From Candidatus Rifleibacteriota bacterium (GTDB lineage Bacteria; Riflebacteria; Ozemobacteria; Ozemobacterales; Ozemobacteraceae), in assembly GCA_029565415.1 (NCBI GenBank), contig JAKQOH010000202.1, positions 35,648 to 99,647 on the forward strand: DNA of 64,000 nt, written 5' to 3'. Below, piece by piece: positions 18,491-27,200 of this stretch (its first letter is position 1; each line of letters starts with the position of its first letter). A model generated the notes under the pieces. That model saw nothing but the letters and a program-made list of their open reading frames with translations. It did not search any database and was not told the origin of the DNA. Position numbers and translations under genes: made by a program.

Positions 18491-18520
18491 TTGCCGAACG
18501 GATGCGGCGGGGGGTAGAAT
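18491..18520 (+). promoter_or_regulatory. Sigma-70-like promoter for the 18553 gene
   Basis: TTGCCG at 18491-18496, 18-base spacer, TAGAAT at 18515-18520; 32 bases downstream is the ATG with an AGGAG site. A perfect 7-base inverted repeat (CGAGCCG / CGGCTCG, 1-base loop) lies just upstream at about 18453-18467 and could be an operator or chance. Confidence 0.6.
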
Positions 18521-18552
18521 GACGCCCCAAGCCCGCGTACAGGAGTTGGCAG

Positions 18553-19275
18553 ATGGCCATCGACGAAATCGAAGTTCCCGGAACCTCCCTCTCCCTCAAA
18601 TGCTGGAACGCCCGCATCGAGGATATTCCCGCCTTTTTCGAGAAACTCTCGACCGAGGGGGACGTGTTCACCCTCGATCCCGAGACCGCCGGCTTCCACG
18701 ATTGCGACAAGAACGAGCGGCTGATCCGGGGGTTCTACTCGGGCATCATGCCGTTCGAAGTCGAGCATCTCGTCGAGGGCATCACGACGAAATCTCTGCT
18801 CAAGCGGATCGAGAGCGCCGAGTTTCTGCTGCTCGAAGACTGCATGTTCACGATGGGGAAAAAGAGCGGCCCGACCAAGGGGCTGTCGAACTCCCTGTCG
18901 GCGGCGTCGGGATACGGCGTTTCGCAGATGGAGTTCGAGTTCCGGCAGATGAGCCAGCTTCAAGAGAGGCTCAGCCAGACGAAGTCGATCGTCCTGACCA
19001 ACCCCAAGGACAAGGAAGTCCGTCGGGCGCGCCTGGCCGGGCTGATCGAGAGCTATACCGAATACAATGTCATCGATCCCCGGAACCACGGCATCGAGAG
19101 CGTCTCGGGCGTGGTGGACTCGCCGCACGGAACGATGACGATCACCGTCACCCGCAAGGGCGGCCTCCGTCTCGCCGTCTCGAAGGGGTTCATCCTGACC
19201 GTCGACTGCCTGAAATGGCTCCTGGCGCTGATCAGGGACGAGGAAGCCCCCCCCTCACCCCGGAAAAAGGGCTGA
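18553..19275 (+). CDS. Protein of unknown function
   Basis: 240 residues, not recognised. The start is well set: ATG after ACAGGAGTTGGCAG. The protein is soluble, with no signal peptide or membrane helix, acidic in the first half, with alternating helix and strand character. A segment near residue 92-116 (TMGKKSGPTKGLSNSLSAAS) is Gly/Ser/Lys-rich and might be a loop. The C-terminal half has a heptad-like stretch (FRQMSQLQERLSQTK) followed by a beta-rich region (GTMTITVTRKGGLRLAVSKG). It is monocistronic with its own promoter and converges on the HEAT protein gene with a 2-base gap. Confidence 0.75.
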   Translation: MAIDEIEVPGTSLSLKCWNARIEDIPAFFEKLSTEGDVFTLDPETAGFHDCDKNERLIRGFYSGIMPFEVEHLVEGITTKSLLKRIESAEFLLLEDCMFTMGKKSGPTKGLSNSLSAASGYGVSQMEFEFRQMSQLQERLSQTKSIVLTNPKDKEVRRARLAGLIESYTEYNVIDPRNHGIESVSGVVDSPHGTMTITVTRKGGLRLAVSKGFILTVDCLKWLLALIRDEEAPPSPRKKG

Positions 19276-19277
19276 GC

Positions 19278-20516
19278 TCACTCGAACTGGCGCAACCGTT
19301 CTATCGCTTTCTTTATCGTATCCTGGACGAACGGCTCCTGCTCGGTTTTCAGTACGGCTTCCAGCGTCGGCAGGGCCGCCCACGCGGTTTCTCCCATTTC
19401 CCCAAGCGTGTGGGCAGCGGCTTCCCGCGTCAGGGGATCGCCTTCTGCGACGGCGGATTCGAGGGCGTGGACAGCCTCGACGCCGAGACGACCGAGGATG
19501 TTGCCGACGATCCAGCGGACCGAGCGGGTCACGGTTCCGAGCGACTGAACCAGTTCTGGAATGGCACAGGCCCCGAGACGCACGAGCGTCTCGCCTGCGA
19601 GATAGGAGATGCCGACGTGCTCTTCACGCAGCATCGTGATCACCGAAGGCACGGCGGGCCGGCCGATCATCACGACGACATCGGCTGCCCAGCACCGCAT
19701 CGAAACGTCTCCGCCCCGCATCAGCCGAACAAGCGACGCCACGCCGCCCGTTCCGAACCGGCTGAGAGCGTCGGCCCCGTTCCGACGGCTCACGGAGCCC
19801 TTCTGGACCGCTTCGATCAAAGGTTCGACCGTGAGAGGGCCGATCCGCTCCAGGACATCCATGGCAAGTTCCTGGACGGCGGCATTCGACGCATCCAGCG
19901 CGGCCAGCAGGCCGGGAACGGCCGGACCTCCGATCTGGCCCAGCACGGGAGCCAGGAACGGCCGGATCCGCTCGTCGGTCAATGCTTCGAGAAGGCAGGG
20001 AATCGCCTCCTCGCCGGCGTCTCCCAGAGCCACCGCGGCGAACTGGCGAACGAAGGCATCGCGATCCCCCAGCAGCCAGACGAGCCCAGGAAACCCGGGC
20101 CTTCCGATGCGGGAAAGGGCCGTCGCCATCGTCCGACGCAGCAGGGGCTCCTGCTCGGTGCGCAGCCGCTCGGTGATAGCCTGCAGGACGGGTTCCGACG
20201 ACATCCGCAACCGCCCCGCGACGACCACGGCGGCCCGGCAGACGAGCGGCTCGGGATCGCGCATCGACAGGGCGACGACCTCCGAAACATCCCGGCCCAA
20301 CTGGTGCCAGACCGGCAGTTCGAACACGGCCATCTCGCGCAGCCCCGGCAGGGGGGCATACAGGGATTCGAGGAACGACACCCAGCTTTCCTCCGGCGGC
20401 ACCATTCCCTCGGGGATCTCCCGCGGCTTGTTCTTCACCGAGCCCGCTTCATCCCACATGGGATCACCGGACCCTCCAAGGATCTTCAGCGCGTCCTTCC
20501 CGTCCCGCTCACTCAC
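19278..20516 (-). CDS. HEAT-repeat protein
   Basis: About 412 residues, soluble. I place the start at a GTG 6 bases after GGAGG; in-frame ATGs at 20522 and 20534 lie on or before that ribosome site. Most of the protein is tandem HEAT repeats of about 31 residues (GDRDAFVRQFAAVALGDAGE, LDASNAAVQELAMDVLERIG), resembling the phycobilin-lyase/PBS-lyase HEAT type. It is the last gene of a three-gene set with an FHA-like membrane protein and an AAA+ ATPase, so it is probably a protein-interaction scaffold in that system. Confidence 0.85.
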   Translation of the reverse strand: MSERDGKDALKILGGSGDPMWDEAGSVKNKPREIPEGMVPPEESWVSFLESLYAPLPGLREMAVFELPVWHQLGRDVSEVVALSMRDPEPLVCRAAVVVAGRLRMSSEPVLQAITERLRTEQEPLLRRTMATALSRIGRPGFPGLVWLLGDRDAFVRQFAAVALGDAGEEAIPCLLEALTDERIRPFLAPVLGQIGGPAVPGLLAALDASNAAVQELAMDVLERIGPLTVEPLIEAVQKGSVSRRNGADALSRFGTGGVASLVRLMRGGDVSMRCWAADVVVMIGRPAVPSVITMLREEHVGISYLAGETLVRLGACAIPELVQSLGTVTRSVRWIVGNILGRLGVEAVHALESAVAEGDPLTREAAAHTLGEMGETAWAALPTLEAVLKTEQEPFVQDTIKKAIERLRQFE

Positions 20517-20542
20517 GTCCATCCTCCCATGCATGCATCGGA

Positions 20543-21424
20543 TCAGCCGGCCGCTTCCGGCAGGGCATCCCGGCTTCTGGCATAGCGATTCCTATAGATG
20601 ATATTCCGGTCTCCAAGCCTCATCACATCCCCGTCAACCAGGGGCCGATACCGGTACCGGCCGCCGACGAACGAGACCGGGGTGTCCTCGAGACACTCCA
20701 ATACATGGACCCCATCCCGCTCGCCGATGACGAACCACTGGCCCGGCCCCTCCTCGAGACTCAGATCACACTCGTCATCCGCCCCCCCGAGGAACTCCTC
20801 CGACTCGAGACGATACTGCACCGGCCACCCCGTGGAAACGGCCTCCTCGAGCCACGCCTCTTTCAGCAGTTCCAGGGAAAGTGCCGGACCCAGCGAGGCG
20901 GCAAGCCCGATCACCAGGGAGCCGAGTATCCAGGCCCCGCGCGGAAAGAGCACCATGTCCGCCGTCAACCCGGCCAGGATCAGAGCGGGGGCGAGTCCCA
21001 TGAACATCTGGCAGGCGGCCCGGGGCGCATTCACGGCAATCCCGCGGGCGGCAGCCAGCGCCACCGCGTAGATCGCCCACCAGAGCAGCCGGAGCAGGAT
21101 CTCGGGCGCATGACGGGCAAGCCCCGCCCATTCCCCGAGCAATTGGTACAACACGGCCGCCACCATCGGCACGGCCAGCCCCACCGCTCCGGCCGAAAGA
21201 AATCTCCGCCCGGCCTTGCGGGGCCGTCCTTCGTGCCACAACGCCGTGACGGCCTGTTCTCCCCCGATCAGCAGCGCCGAAACGAGGCCGACCGACAGGG
21301 TCGTCTGGAGAAAATCGCTCCCGAAGCCCCACGGCACCATTCCCCGGAACGAAAGCCACCCCGCCCATCCGGCGATAAGCCCGATGAAGGCGGCATCGAT
21401 GAGAGGAAGAAGGTTCAGAGGCAT
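20543..21424 (-). CDS. Multi-pass membrane protein with C-terminal FHA-like domain
   Basis: 293 residues from the ATG at 21424; an in-frame TTG at 21451 is the only earlier option and neither has a clear ribosome site. About six membrane helices fill residues 1-200. The C-terminal ~90 residues (CDLSLEEGPGQWFVI, then LVDGDVMRLGDRNIIYRNR) follow the strand order of a forkhead-associated fold, including the 'l.dGD.i.lG...l.y' end. The Arg and Ser-x-x-His of canonical phosphothreonine-binding FHA domains are not obvious, so it may not bind phosphopeptide. Its neighbours are an AAA+ ATPase and a HEAT protein. Confidence 0.75.
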   Translation of the reverse strand: MPLNLLPLIDAAFIGLIAGWAGWLSFRGMVPWGFGSDFLQTTLSVGLVSALLIGGEQAVTALWHEGRPRKAGRRFLSAGAVGLAVPMVAAVLYQLLGEWAGLARHAPEILLRLLWWAIYAVALAAARGIAVNAPRAACQMFMGLAPALILAGLTADMVLFPRGAWILGSLVIGLAASLGPALSLELLKEAWLEEAVSTGWPVQYRLESEEFLGGADDECDLSLEEGPGQWFVIGERDGVHVLECLEDTPVSFVGGRYRYRPLVDGDVMRLGDRNIIYRNRYARSRDALPEAAG

Positions 21425-21481
21425 TCGGAAAAACGCCGCACCGCCGGACAATCGCGGCGATGCGGCATCGGTATCTCCCTG

Positions 21482-22771
21482 TTACTGGATATCCTCGACG
21501 AGGGTCATCTTGGACACGAAATACAGACCGTAGGCATCCTCCAGCTCCGCGTTCGTGATCCCCGTGTCGGTAACTTCCATGAACCGCTTCTTGTCGAACA
21601 CCATGTTCAGGATGTCGCGGGGATGCACGGCGCGCAGACCCCGCTTGTCGCGCTTGTACAGCGTCGTCAGGAACTCGATGTTCGCCGGATCAAACTTGAG
21701 ACCCAGCTTGTCGGAATAGGATTTCCATATCAATCCATATTCTTCAATGGTGGGATTGCGCACGTTGATCTTGTACGGCAACCGGCGTAGGAATGCGTCG
21801 TCGACGATCTTCATCGGATCAAGGTTGGTGCTGAACAACACGATTTCATCCGTCGGCACTTCCATGCGCTGGCCGCCGAGGACGAGAAAGTCGATCTTGT
21901 TCTCGAGGGGTACGATGAACCGGTTGAAGATGTCTTCGACGTTGCACCGCTGCCGGCCAAGATCGTCGATCAGCAGAACCCCGCCGTTCGCCTTGACCTG
22001 CGGAGGCGCGTCGAAGCAGCCAAACTTCTTGTTGTACACGACTTCAAGGTTTTCGAGCGTCAGTTCGCCGCCGGCCGTGATCATCGGCGGCTGAACGACG
22101 ACCCAGCGCTGATCCAGCCCCTCGAGATCGATGGTCTCGATCGCCTGGTGGCAACTGGGGTCGAACATCCGCACGAGCTGGCCGCCGACTTCGACGGCAT
22201 AGGGCACGATCATCGGCGGCAGAAGCCTGACGACGCTGCTGCACAGGAACGTCTTGCCGTTTCCCGGGAAACCGTAGACGAAGGCGGGTTTCCGGGCGCA
22301 GACCGCCTGGCCGATCTGGACCAGGATGTCCTTGTAGCCCAGATGATGCGCAAACTTCTCCTGCAGAAACTTCATGTTGATGTTGAAGCTCTTCTTGTTG
22401 GCATCCAGAACCTGCTTGGAGATCCTGACGTATTCCTCGAAGCCGACCGGCGCCGCCCCGAGATACGAGTCGCGCTCGTAGATGTTCCGGGCGCGCTCGA
22501 TGCCCTTCGGATACAGGCCATACTGGTAGTCCGAACCCATGCCGGTGCCACCGACCATGCCGACCATTTCCGCCTGTTTCAGGTCGTTGATCAGCTTCTG
22601 AATGATATCGGGCTTTATTTTCAGCGATTTGCCGATCTGGCGCGGCGTGCGCTTCCCGTGAATGTGCAGTTCCTTGAAGATCAGGTTCGAAATGATCTCC
22701 GACTCGATCTTGAGATCATACAGGGTCTCGGGTTCCTTCGGGATGAAACTCTTCAGATCCACCTGCGGCAT
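21482..22771 (-). CDS. AAA+ ATPase with N-terminal winged-helix-like domain
   Basis: 429 residues from the ATG preceded by GAGGAG at 8 bases. Residues about 20-75 look like a winged helix (GKRTPRQIGKSLKIKPDIIQ). The AAA+ core has Walker A GFPGNGKT at 167-174, Walker B GGVLLIDDLGRQ, and a sensor segment VLFSTNLDP with an arginine region DDAFLRRLPYKI. A MoxR-like or chaperone-like role is possible because MoxR ATPases often pair with FHA or VWA proteins, but I do not recognise the subfamily. It is the first gene of an operon with the FHA-like and HEAT proteins. An AT-rich codon stretch is at 21718-21750. Confidence 0.85.
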   Translation of the reverse strand: MPQVDLKSFIPKEPETLYDLKIESEIISNLIFKELHIHGKRTPRQIGKSLKIKPDIIQKLINDLKQAEMVGMVGGTGMGSDYQYGLYPKGIERARNIYERDSYLGAAPVGFEEYVRISKQVLDANKKSFNINMKFLQEKFAHHLGYKDILVQIGQAVCARKPAFVYGFPGNGKTFLCSSVVRLLPPMIVPYAVEVGGQLVRMFDPSCHQAIETIDLEGLDQRWVVVQPPMITAGGELTLENLEVVYNKKFGCFDAPPQVKANGGVLLIDDLGRQRCNVEDIFNRFIVPLENKIDFLVLGGQRMEVPTDEIVLFSTNLDPMKIVDDAFLRRLPYKINVRNPTIEEYGLIWKSYSDKLGLKFDPANIEFLTTLYKRDKRGLRAVHPRDILNMVFDKKRFMEVTDTGITNAELEDAYGLYFVSKMTLVEDIQ

Positions 22772-22836
22772 CGTTCTGCTCCTCTGCCATCGTGTGTGTC
22801 GCCCCGCGCGGATGTTCTGAAAACACGGGACACTGC

Positions 22837-22865
22837 ATGGTACCAAGTTTCCCCCACCCTTTCAA
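22837..22865 (-). promoter_or_regulatory. Promoter for the AAA+/FHA/HEAT operon
   Basis: On the minus strand: TTGAAA (plus-strand 22860-22865), 17-base spacer, TACCAT (22837-22842). It points to the ATG at 22771 with a 65-base leader. Confidence 0.6.
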
Positions 22866-22883
22866 GGCGATTCGGCACAGCCT

Positions 22884-22912
22884 TTGACATCCTTCGGGAA
22901 CGGCCCTATCAT
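22884..22912 (+). promoter_or_regulatory. Near-consensus promoter giving a probably leaderless transcript
   Basis: TTGACA (22884-22889), exactly 17 bases, TATCAT (22907-22912). Only six bases separate the -10 from the ATG at 22919, so the expected start of transcription coincides with the start codon. No Shine-Dalgarno sequence precedes that ATG. Confidence 0.75.
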
Positions 22913-22918
22913 CGCGCC

Positions 22919-23548
22919 ATGACGCACCCGGACGTTTTTCCCTCCTCGCCTCCCCCCGCGCTCATCTGCCTGCTGGCAGGCCACTCGAGCCGCATGGGCA
23001 GCCCCAAACAGCACGTTCTCCTCGGCGGGCGCACCTTTCTGGAGCATCTGCTCTCACGCGTCGACATCCTGCAGCACGCTCTCGGCAAGCGCCTGTTCGT
23101 CGGCCAGGACCGGGATATTTCCTCCCGCAGCCTCGTGACGGCCGCCGGAGGCATCTGGGTGGTCAATCACCACCCGGATGACGGGCCGCTCAGCTCGATC
23201 CGGCTCGCTCTCGAACGGCTTCCCGAGCCGACCGGCTTCCTTCTCTGGCCGATCGACCACCCGCTCGTGGCCCCGGAAACCGTCTCCGGGATCCTCGCTG
23301 CGGCGGCACGGGAACCGGACTTCATCGTCGCTCCTTCCGACGGGACACGACGGGGCCACCCGAGCTTTTTCCCGGCCTGGGCACGGGAAGAGCTGTTCGC
23401 TGCGCCTCTCGAGGCCGGAGCCCGGTGGGTCATGCACCGCCACCCGGACCGGATCCGCCACGTTCTGACCTGCGACCCCTGGATCCGCCGGAATCTCAAT
23501 ACGCCGGAGCTGCTGGCCGAGGCGGCGCGGGAGCTGGAAGATAGATGA
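22919..23548 (+). CDS. MobA-like NTP transferase (molybdenum-cofactor nucleotidyltransferase family)
   Basis: 209 residues. The N-terminal nucleotide-binding signature LAGHSSRMGSPKQHVLLGG is the G-x-S-x-R-M-G-x-x-K pattern of MobA/MocA-type transferases, which attach CMP or GMP to molybdopterin; related members act on other small phosphates. LLWPIDHPLVAPETV carries the metal-binding aspartate (D of WPIDHP). The frame is open further upstream, but the start is set by the GTP-binding motif position and by the promoter that ends six bases before this ATG. Its 3' end overlaps the convergent secreted-protein gene by 53 bases. Substrate unproven; no Mo-cofactor genes are nearby. Confidence 0.85.
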   Translation: MTHPDVFPSSPPPALICLLAGHSSRMGSPKQHVLLGGRTFLEHLLSRVDILQHALGKRLFVGQDRDISSRSLVTAAGGIWVVNHHPDDGPLSSIRLALERLPEPTGFLLWPIDHPLVAPETVSGILAAAAREPDFIVAPSDGTRRGHPSFFPAWAREELFAAPLEAGARWVMHRHPDRIRHVLTCDPWIRRNLNTPELLAEAARELEDR

Positions 23549-24218
23549 ACTCGACATCGGGCGGAGCGGCATTCAGCTCCTCCCGGTTGGCGGGAAACAG
23601 CGCAACCATCCACTCCCGTCGCATGGACATCGGCGTCACCCGCCGGGCAACCCGACGGATCCAGGCTCCCCCGACAAGGCAATGCGCGGGCAACAGCAGA
23701 TCCCATTCGAGCTGGTCGCTCCAGGGGATCTCGTCCAGGAAGACGATCCCGCCACGGACATCGGAGCAGACCACCCGCACCGTGAACCGGTCGAGACAGG
23801 CCAGCCGGGTCATGTTCACCGGCCCAAGGCTGGTGTCCACCTGGAACAGCAGCGCCGACGAGGGGTTCAAAACGTCGAGAAGGACTCGCCCTGCCGCGTG
23901 TGTCGGAACCGCACCGGCGGCTCCCGGCCGTGATACGCCCTCCCAGATGAACCGGCCTGCCAGTTCCGGGGCAGCGGCCGCCGAGGCGACGCCCCCGGCT
24001 CCCTCTTCGGTCACACAGCCCAGAAGCCAGGGGCCGGAAGCCGCCGGAAGCCGGGTTTCAAGGAACGCCAGAAATCCCCGCACCGCCTCCGGCCGGGTCG
24101 TTGCCGTGGCGTTCTCCGCGACGGTCGTCCAGACGTGGCTGTACAGATCGCAGGCAGACCCGTGCCCGCCGCCCAGAAGCAGCAGACACAGAAGCGTCAG
24201 CAGCGCACGGGGCTTCAG
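23496..24218 (-). CDS. Small exported protein, last gene of the secreted operon, probable CUG start
   Basis: 240 residues if translation starts at CTG 24218, giving a classical signal peptide (MKPRALLTLLCLLLLGGG, then HGSAC). AAGGA lies 9 bases upstream. The CTG overlaps the previous gene's TGA as CTGA, the same 4-base arrangement (ATGA or GTGA) used at many junctions here. There is no in-frame ATG, GTG or TTG that would include the signal peptide; the first GTG (24083) would remove it. The mature protein (RFTVRVVCSDVRGGIVFLDE, WDLLLPAHCLVGGAWIRRVA) is beta-rich and of no known family. The end may carry a Pro-rich tail (PAPAPPRPAAPAY). Confidence 0.75.
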   Translation of the reverse strand: MKPRALLTLLCLLLLGGGHGSACDLYSHVWTTVAENATATTRPEAVRGFLAFLETRLPAASGPWLLGCVTEEGAGGVASAAAAPELAGRFIWEGVSRPGAAGAVPTHAAGRVLLDVLNPSSALLFQVDTSLGPVNMTRLACLDRFTVRVVCSDVRGGIVFLDEIPWSDQLEWDLLLPAHCLVGGAWIRRVARRVTPMSMRREWMVALFPANREELNAAPPDVEFIYLPAPAPPRPAAPAY

Positions 24219-27200
24219 AATCTCGAGTCCTTTTTCTCGATGACCCGGATATTCATCGAGGTCGGGGCCACGACGATGGCCAGCCTGATCTCCCGCAGCA
24301 GCGGGCTCGGATTGCCGGCGAAATCGAGGGCATTATCGTAGGCGGTCAGCGTCAGGTTGTAGACGCCGCTGCGCTCCAGCATCAGGCGCAGAGACTGGTT
24401 CGCCGAGGTCGCGCTGATCTGGGGAGGCGAACCTTCCACATACAGGCCGACGGGGCCGGTCACGCGCACCGCCGGGAGATTGGTCGTCGAGACGCCGATG
24501 TTGTCACTGGCCGAAACCGTGAAGAACACTTCCATCCCTTCGTCGATGCGGGGAGGATGATACTCCGGCATCTCCGTCGCGAGATTCCACGGGATGCCCT
24601 TGATGTTCGGAATCATCGTGCCGCCGCTGATCGTGCCGTTCGCCTGGGCGGCCCAGGTCTGGGTGTTCGGCAGGAGATGGTAGGCGAAAATCCTGTCGGC
24701 CATCGGGCGAAGCGGATTCGGATGGGCAACGACATAGCGATCGATATCATACGGCAGCTTCTCGTCGCTCGACCGGACATAATCGCGCACCTGCACCATC
24801 GGAACGGGCCGCAGGGAGTCGCGAACCAAGACGTTGCCGAGATGGATCTTCGACGGAACGATGTTGCCAGACGCATCCTGGGCCTGGAAGAACAAGGCGT
24901 ATCCCGGGTGCTCCTGGCCCATCGCGCCTGCCGCCCGATAATTCGGGGCATTGTTGGCGAAGTCGACCGGGAAGCGCATGCAGTAGTTCATCGCGCTCGA
25001 ATCGCCGGTATTTGCCTGCAGATGCTTCCAGTCGCTGACGTTGAACACGTATTCGAGATAGCTGTACTGGTCGCCGGCCACGTACGGCCGGGGCTTGCGC
25101 ATCAGCTTGTACGGCAGGCTCGAGTTCACCCAGCTCGATCCCACGATATCCGCCGTGACCGTCGCCCCGGGACTGGTGTAATACCGGAACTCGGCGTTCG
25201 CCGGCACCGGATAGTAGACCGTCTGCTCGGCCGGGAACAGCGTTTTCGTCGTCCCTCGCTCGAAATACAGGGTCGCCGCCTGCTTGATGCCGCGCGCCCA
25301 GGTGCGTTCCGGAATCGCCGGATACCGGCGGGCGGTGGGAAGATCGGGAACCATATTTCCATAGATATTATTATCCCGCACGAGGATCGTGAAGCTGGCG
25401 GGATTCGTGTATCCCCCGTGAGAGAGCCGGTCGGTGACGAGGCCATACGTCTCGCCGAGATACAGCGGGCTGCGGCCGCCGTTCGCCGCCAGATCCCAGC
25501 CGTTGATCGAGACGATCTCGGGCGGGGTTTTGTCGAGAACGAGCACGGCCACCTCGCCGTTGTACTCGACGTGGCCCTCCACCTGGACGGTCCCGATAAA
25601 GTCCCCATCGTCGTTGTAGGTGTTCTGATCGTAGGTCCAGTCGCGATAGATCTTACAGGTCAGGCTCCCCGTCACGGGCTCGGTCGGATAATCGAGCTTG
25701 AACGGAAGAGACGTGTTTGCCGCGTTCGTCGTCGGCGTCGACCGGGAAAAGACGGGATAATCCTGGCCGTTGGGGAGCCGGAGGGCGAAGGCCCATTCGA
25801 ACTGGGCAGGCATGTTGTTTTCCCACTTGAGAGAGCCGGGAACCATGTTGTTGTCTCGGATGACCGGCAGGTTGAAGACGCCGCCCAGGAGCGCCCCATC
25901 AACGCGCCAGGTGTTGTTCTCCTTCTCGGTGATGACATGGTATTTCTTCGGCCCCGCCGGGGGAATCAGGATCGGGTTCGCCCAACCGCCGGGCACTGAG
26001 CCGACCGGGGGTCTCCATCGCTGGATATCGACGGTGGCACCGACCGGCAGCGGATCGAGCCGGTTCACTTTGAAGAGGGCGACCGCCGTATTCGCCGGGA
26101 AGGGCGTTTTCACGCCGGCAATTCCCCCCGCGGAAGCCGGGATCGGGGCGGCGTCGGCCGGCTGATAGCCCAGCGCGGGCCGGATGCACTCGGACAGAGA
26201 GGCGACGGTGGAACCGAACTGCAGCAGGTCGTAGTCGTAGTATTTGAACTTCGTGCTGCACTCGATCTGGTACATGCCTGACCGGAAATAGTATTTCACG
26301 TTCGGCGTCGTGACATCGACATACTCTTTCACGAGCTCCGGCGCCGTCAGAGGAATGCCGAACGCATCCTGGATGCGGTAGATGCGCCAGGTGTACAACA
26401 CCTGCGGCGACGTGTTCACGGAGGTCGAGGTGTTCATGAGCGAACTGACGAAGCCGCCTTCGTATCCGTTCCCGTTCGCATCCCCTTCCCATTTCGATTT
26501 TCCCGGGACGGCCTGGTTGTTCCTGCCTTCCCAGACGGGGGGATTCTCGACACGCCAGGAGTACAGCCCCTGGTTCGCCTCCGTCGCTCCATAATCGTTC
26601 GCCATGCGGTTTCCGGTGCTGTCGAACGCGAGGATGTCGACCGAGCCGAGCCGGCCATTGGGCTTGGACACGACGGGCGGCGTCGCGACATTGATGACCC
26701 CGAGCTGAACCTGCCGGGGCGTCGCGATATTGGTCAGCTGGTAAATCGCTCCATGCCATTGCCAGGTCGACTGGCCCGCCCAGGTCTGCAGGTTCGTCAC
26801 GGCCAGCCGCGGCCAGTCGGCATCACGGACGGAAAACATCCTCGTCCATATATTGTTCCCGATATTCACAGATCCGATCGGCAGATCGGCCGAGCCTCCG
26901 AACTCGCGCTCCTTGACGATCTTGTCGACCCGCTGCCGGTAGAGCACCCGGCCGTAGGTCCGCCCGGCATAGGAATACAAATAGATGAAGGAGTAGGCCT
27001 GGGCCCATCCGAGCGAGGTTTCGGATGGCGGCGTGATCTCGGTGCGTGAAAAATACAGGTTCCCGAACCCGTCGGCCTTGATGTCGTCGACTCCGGTGCC
27101 GATCGGCACGACCTTCGGGATGGATTTGCAGGTGTCGGCGCCGCCGGAATCGTTCCGGACGAACTGATACGCCTTTCCTTCGGCGGCATCGTAGGCATAC

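Noticed and set aside
24101..25999. Long open plus-strand frame over the giant exported protein
   Set aside because: Shadow of the minus-strand gene that has a signal peptide, a ribosome site and operon context.
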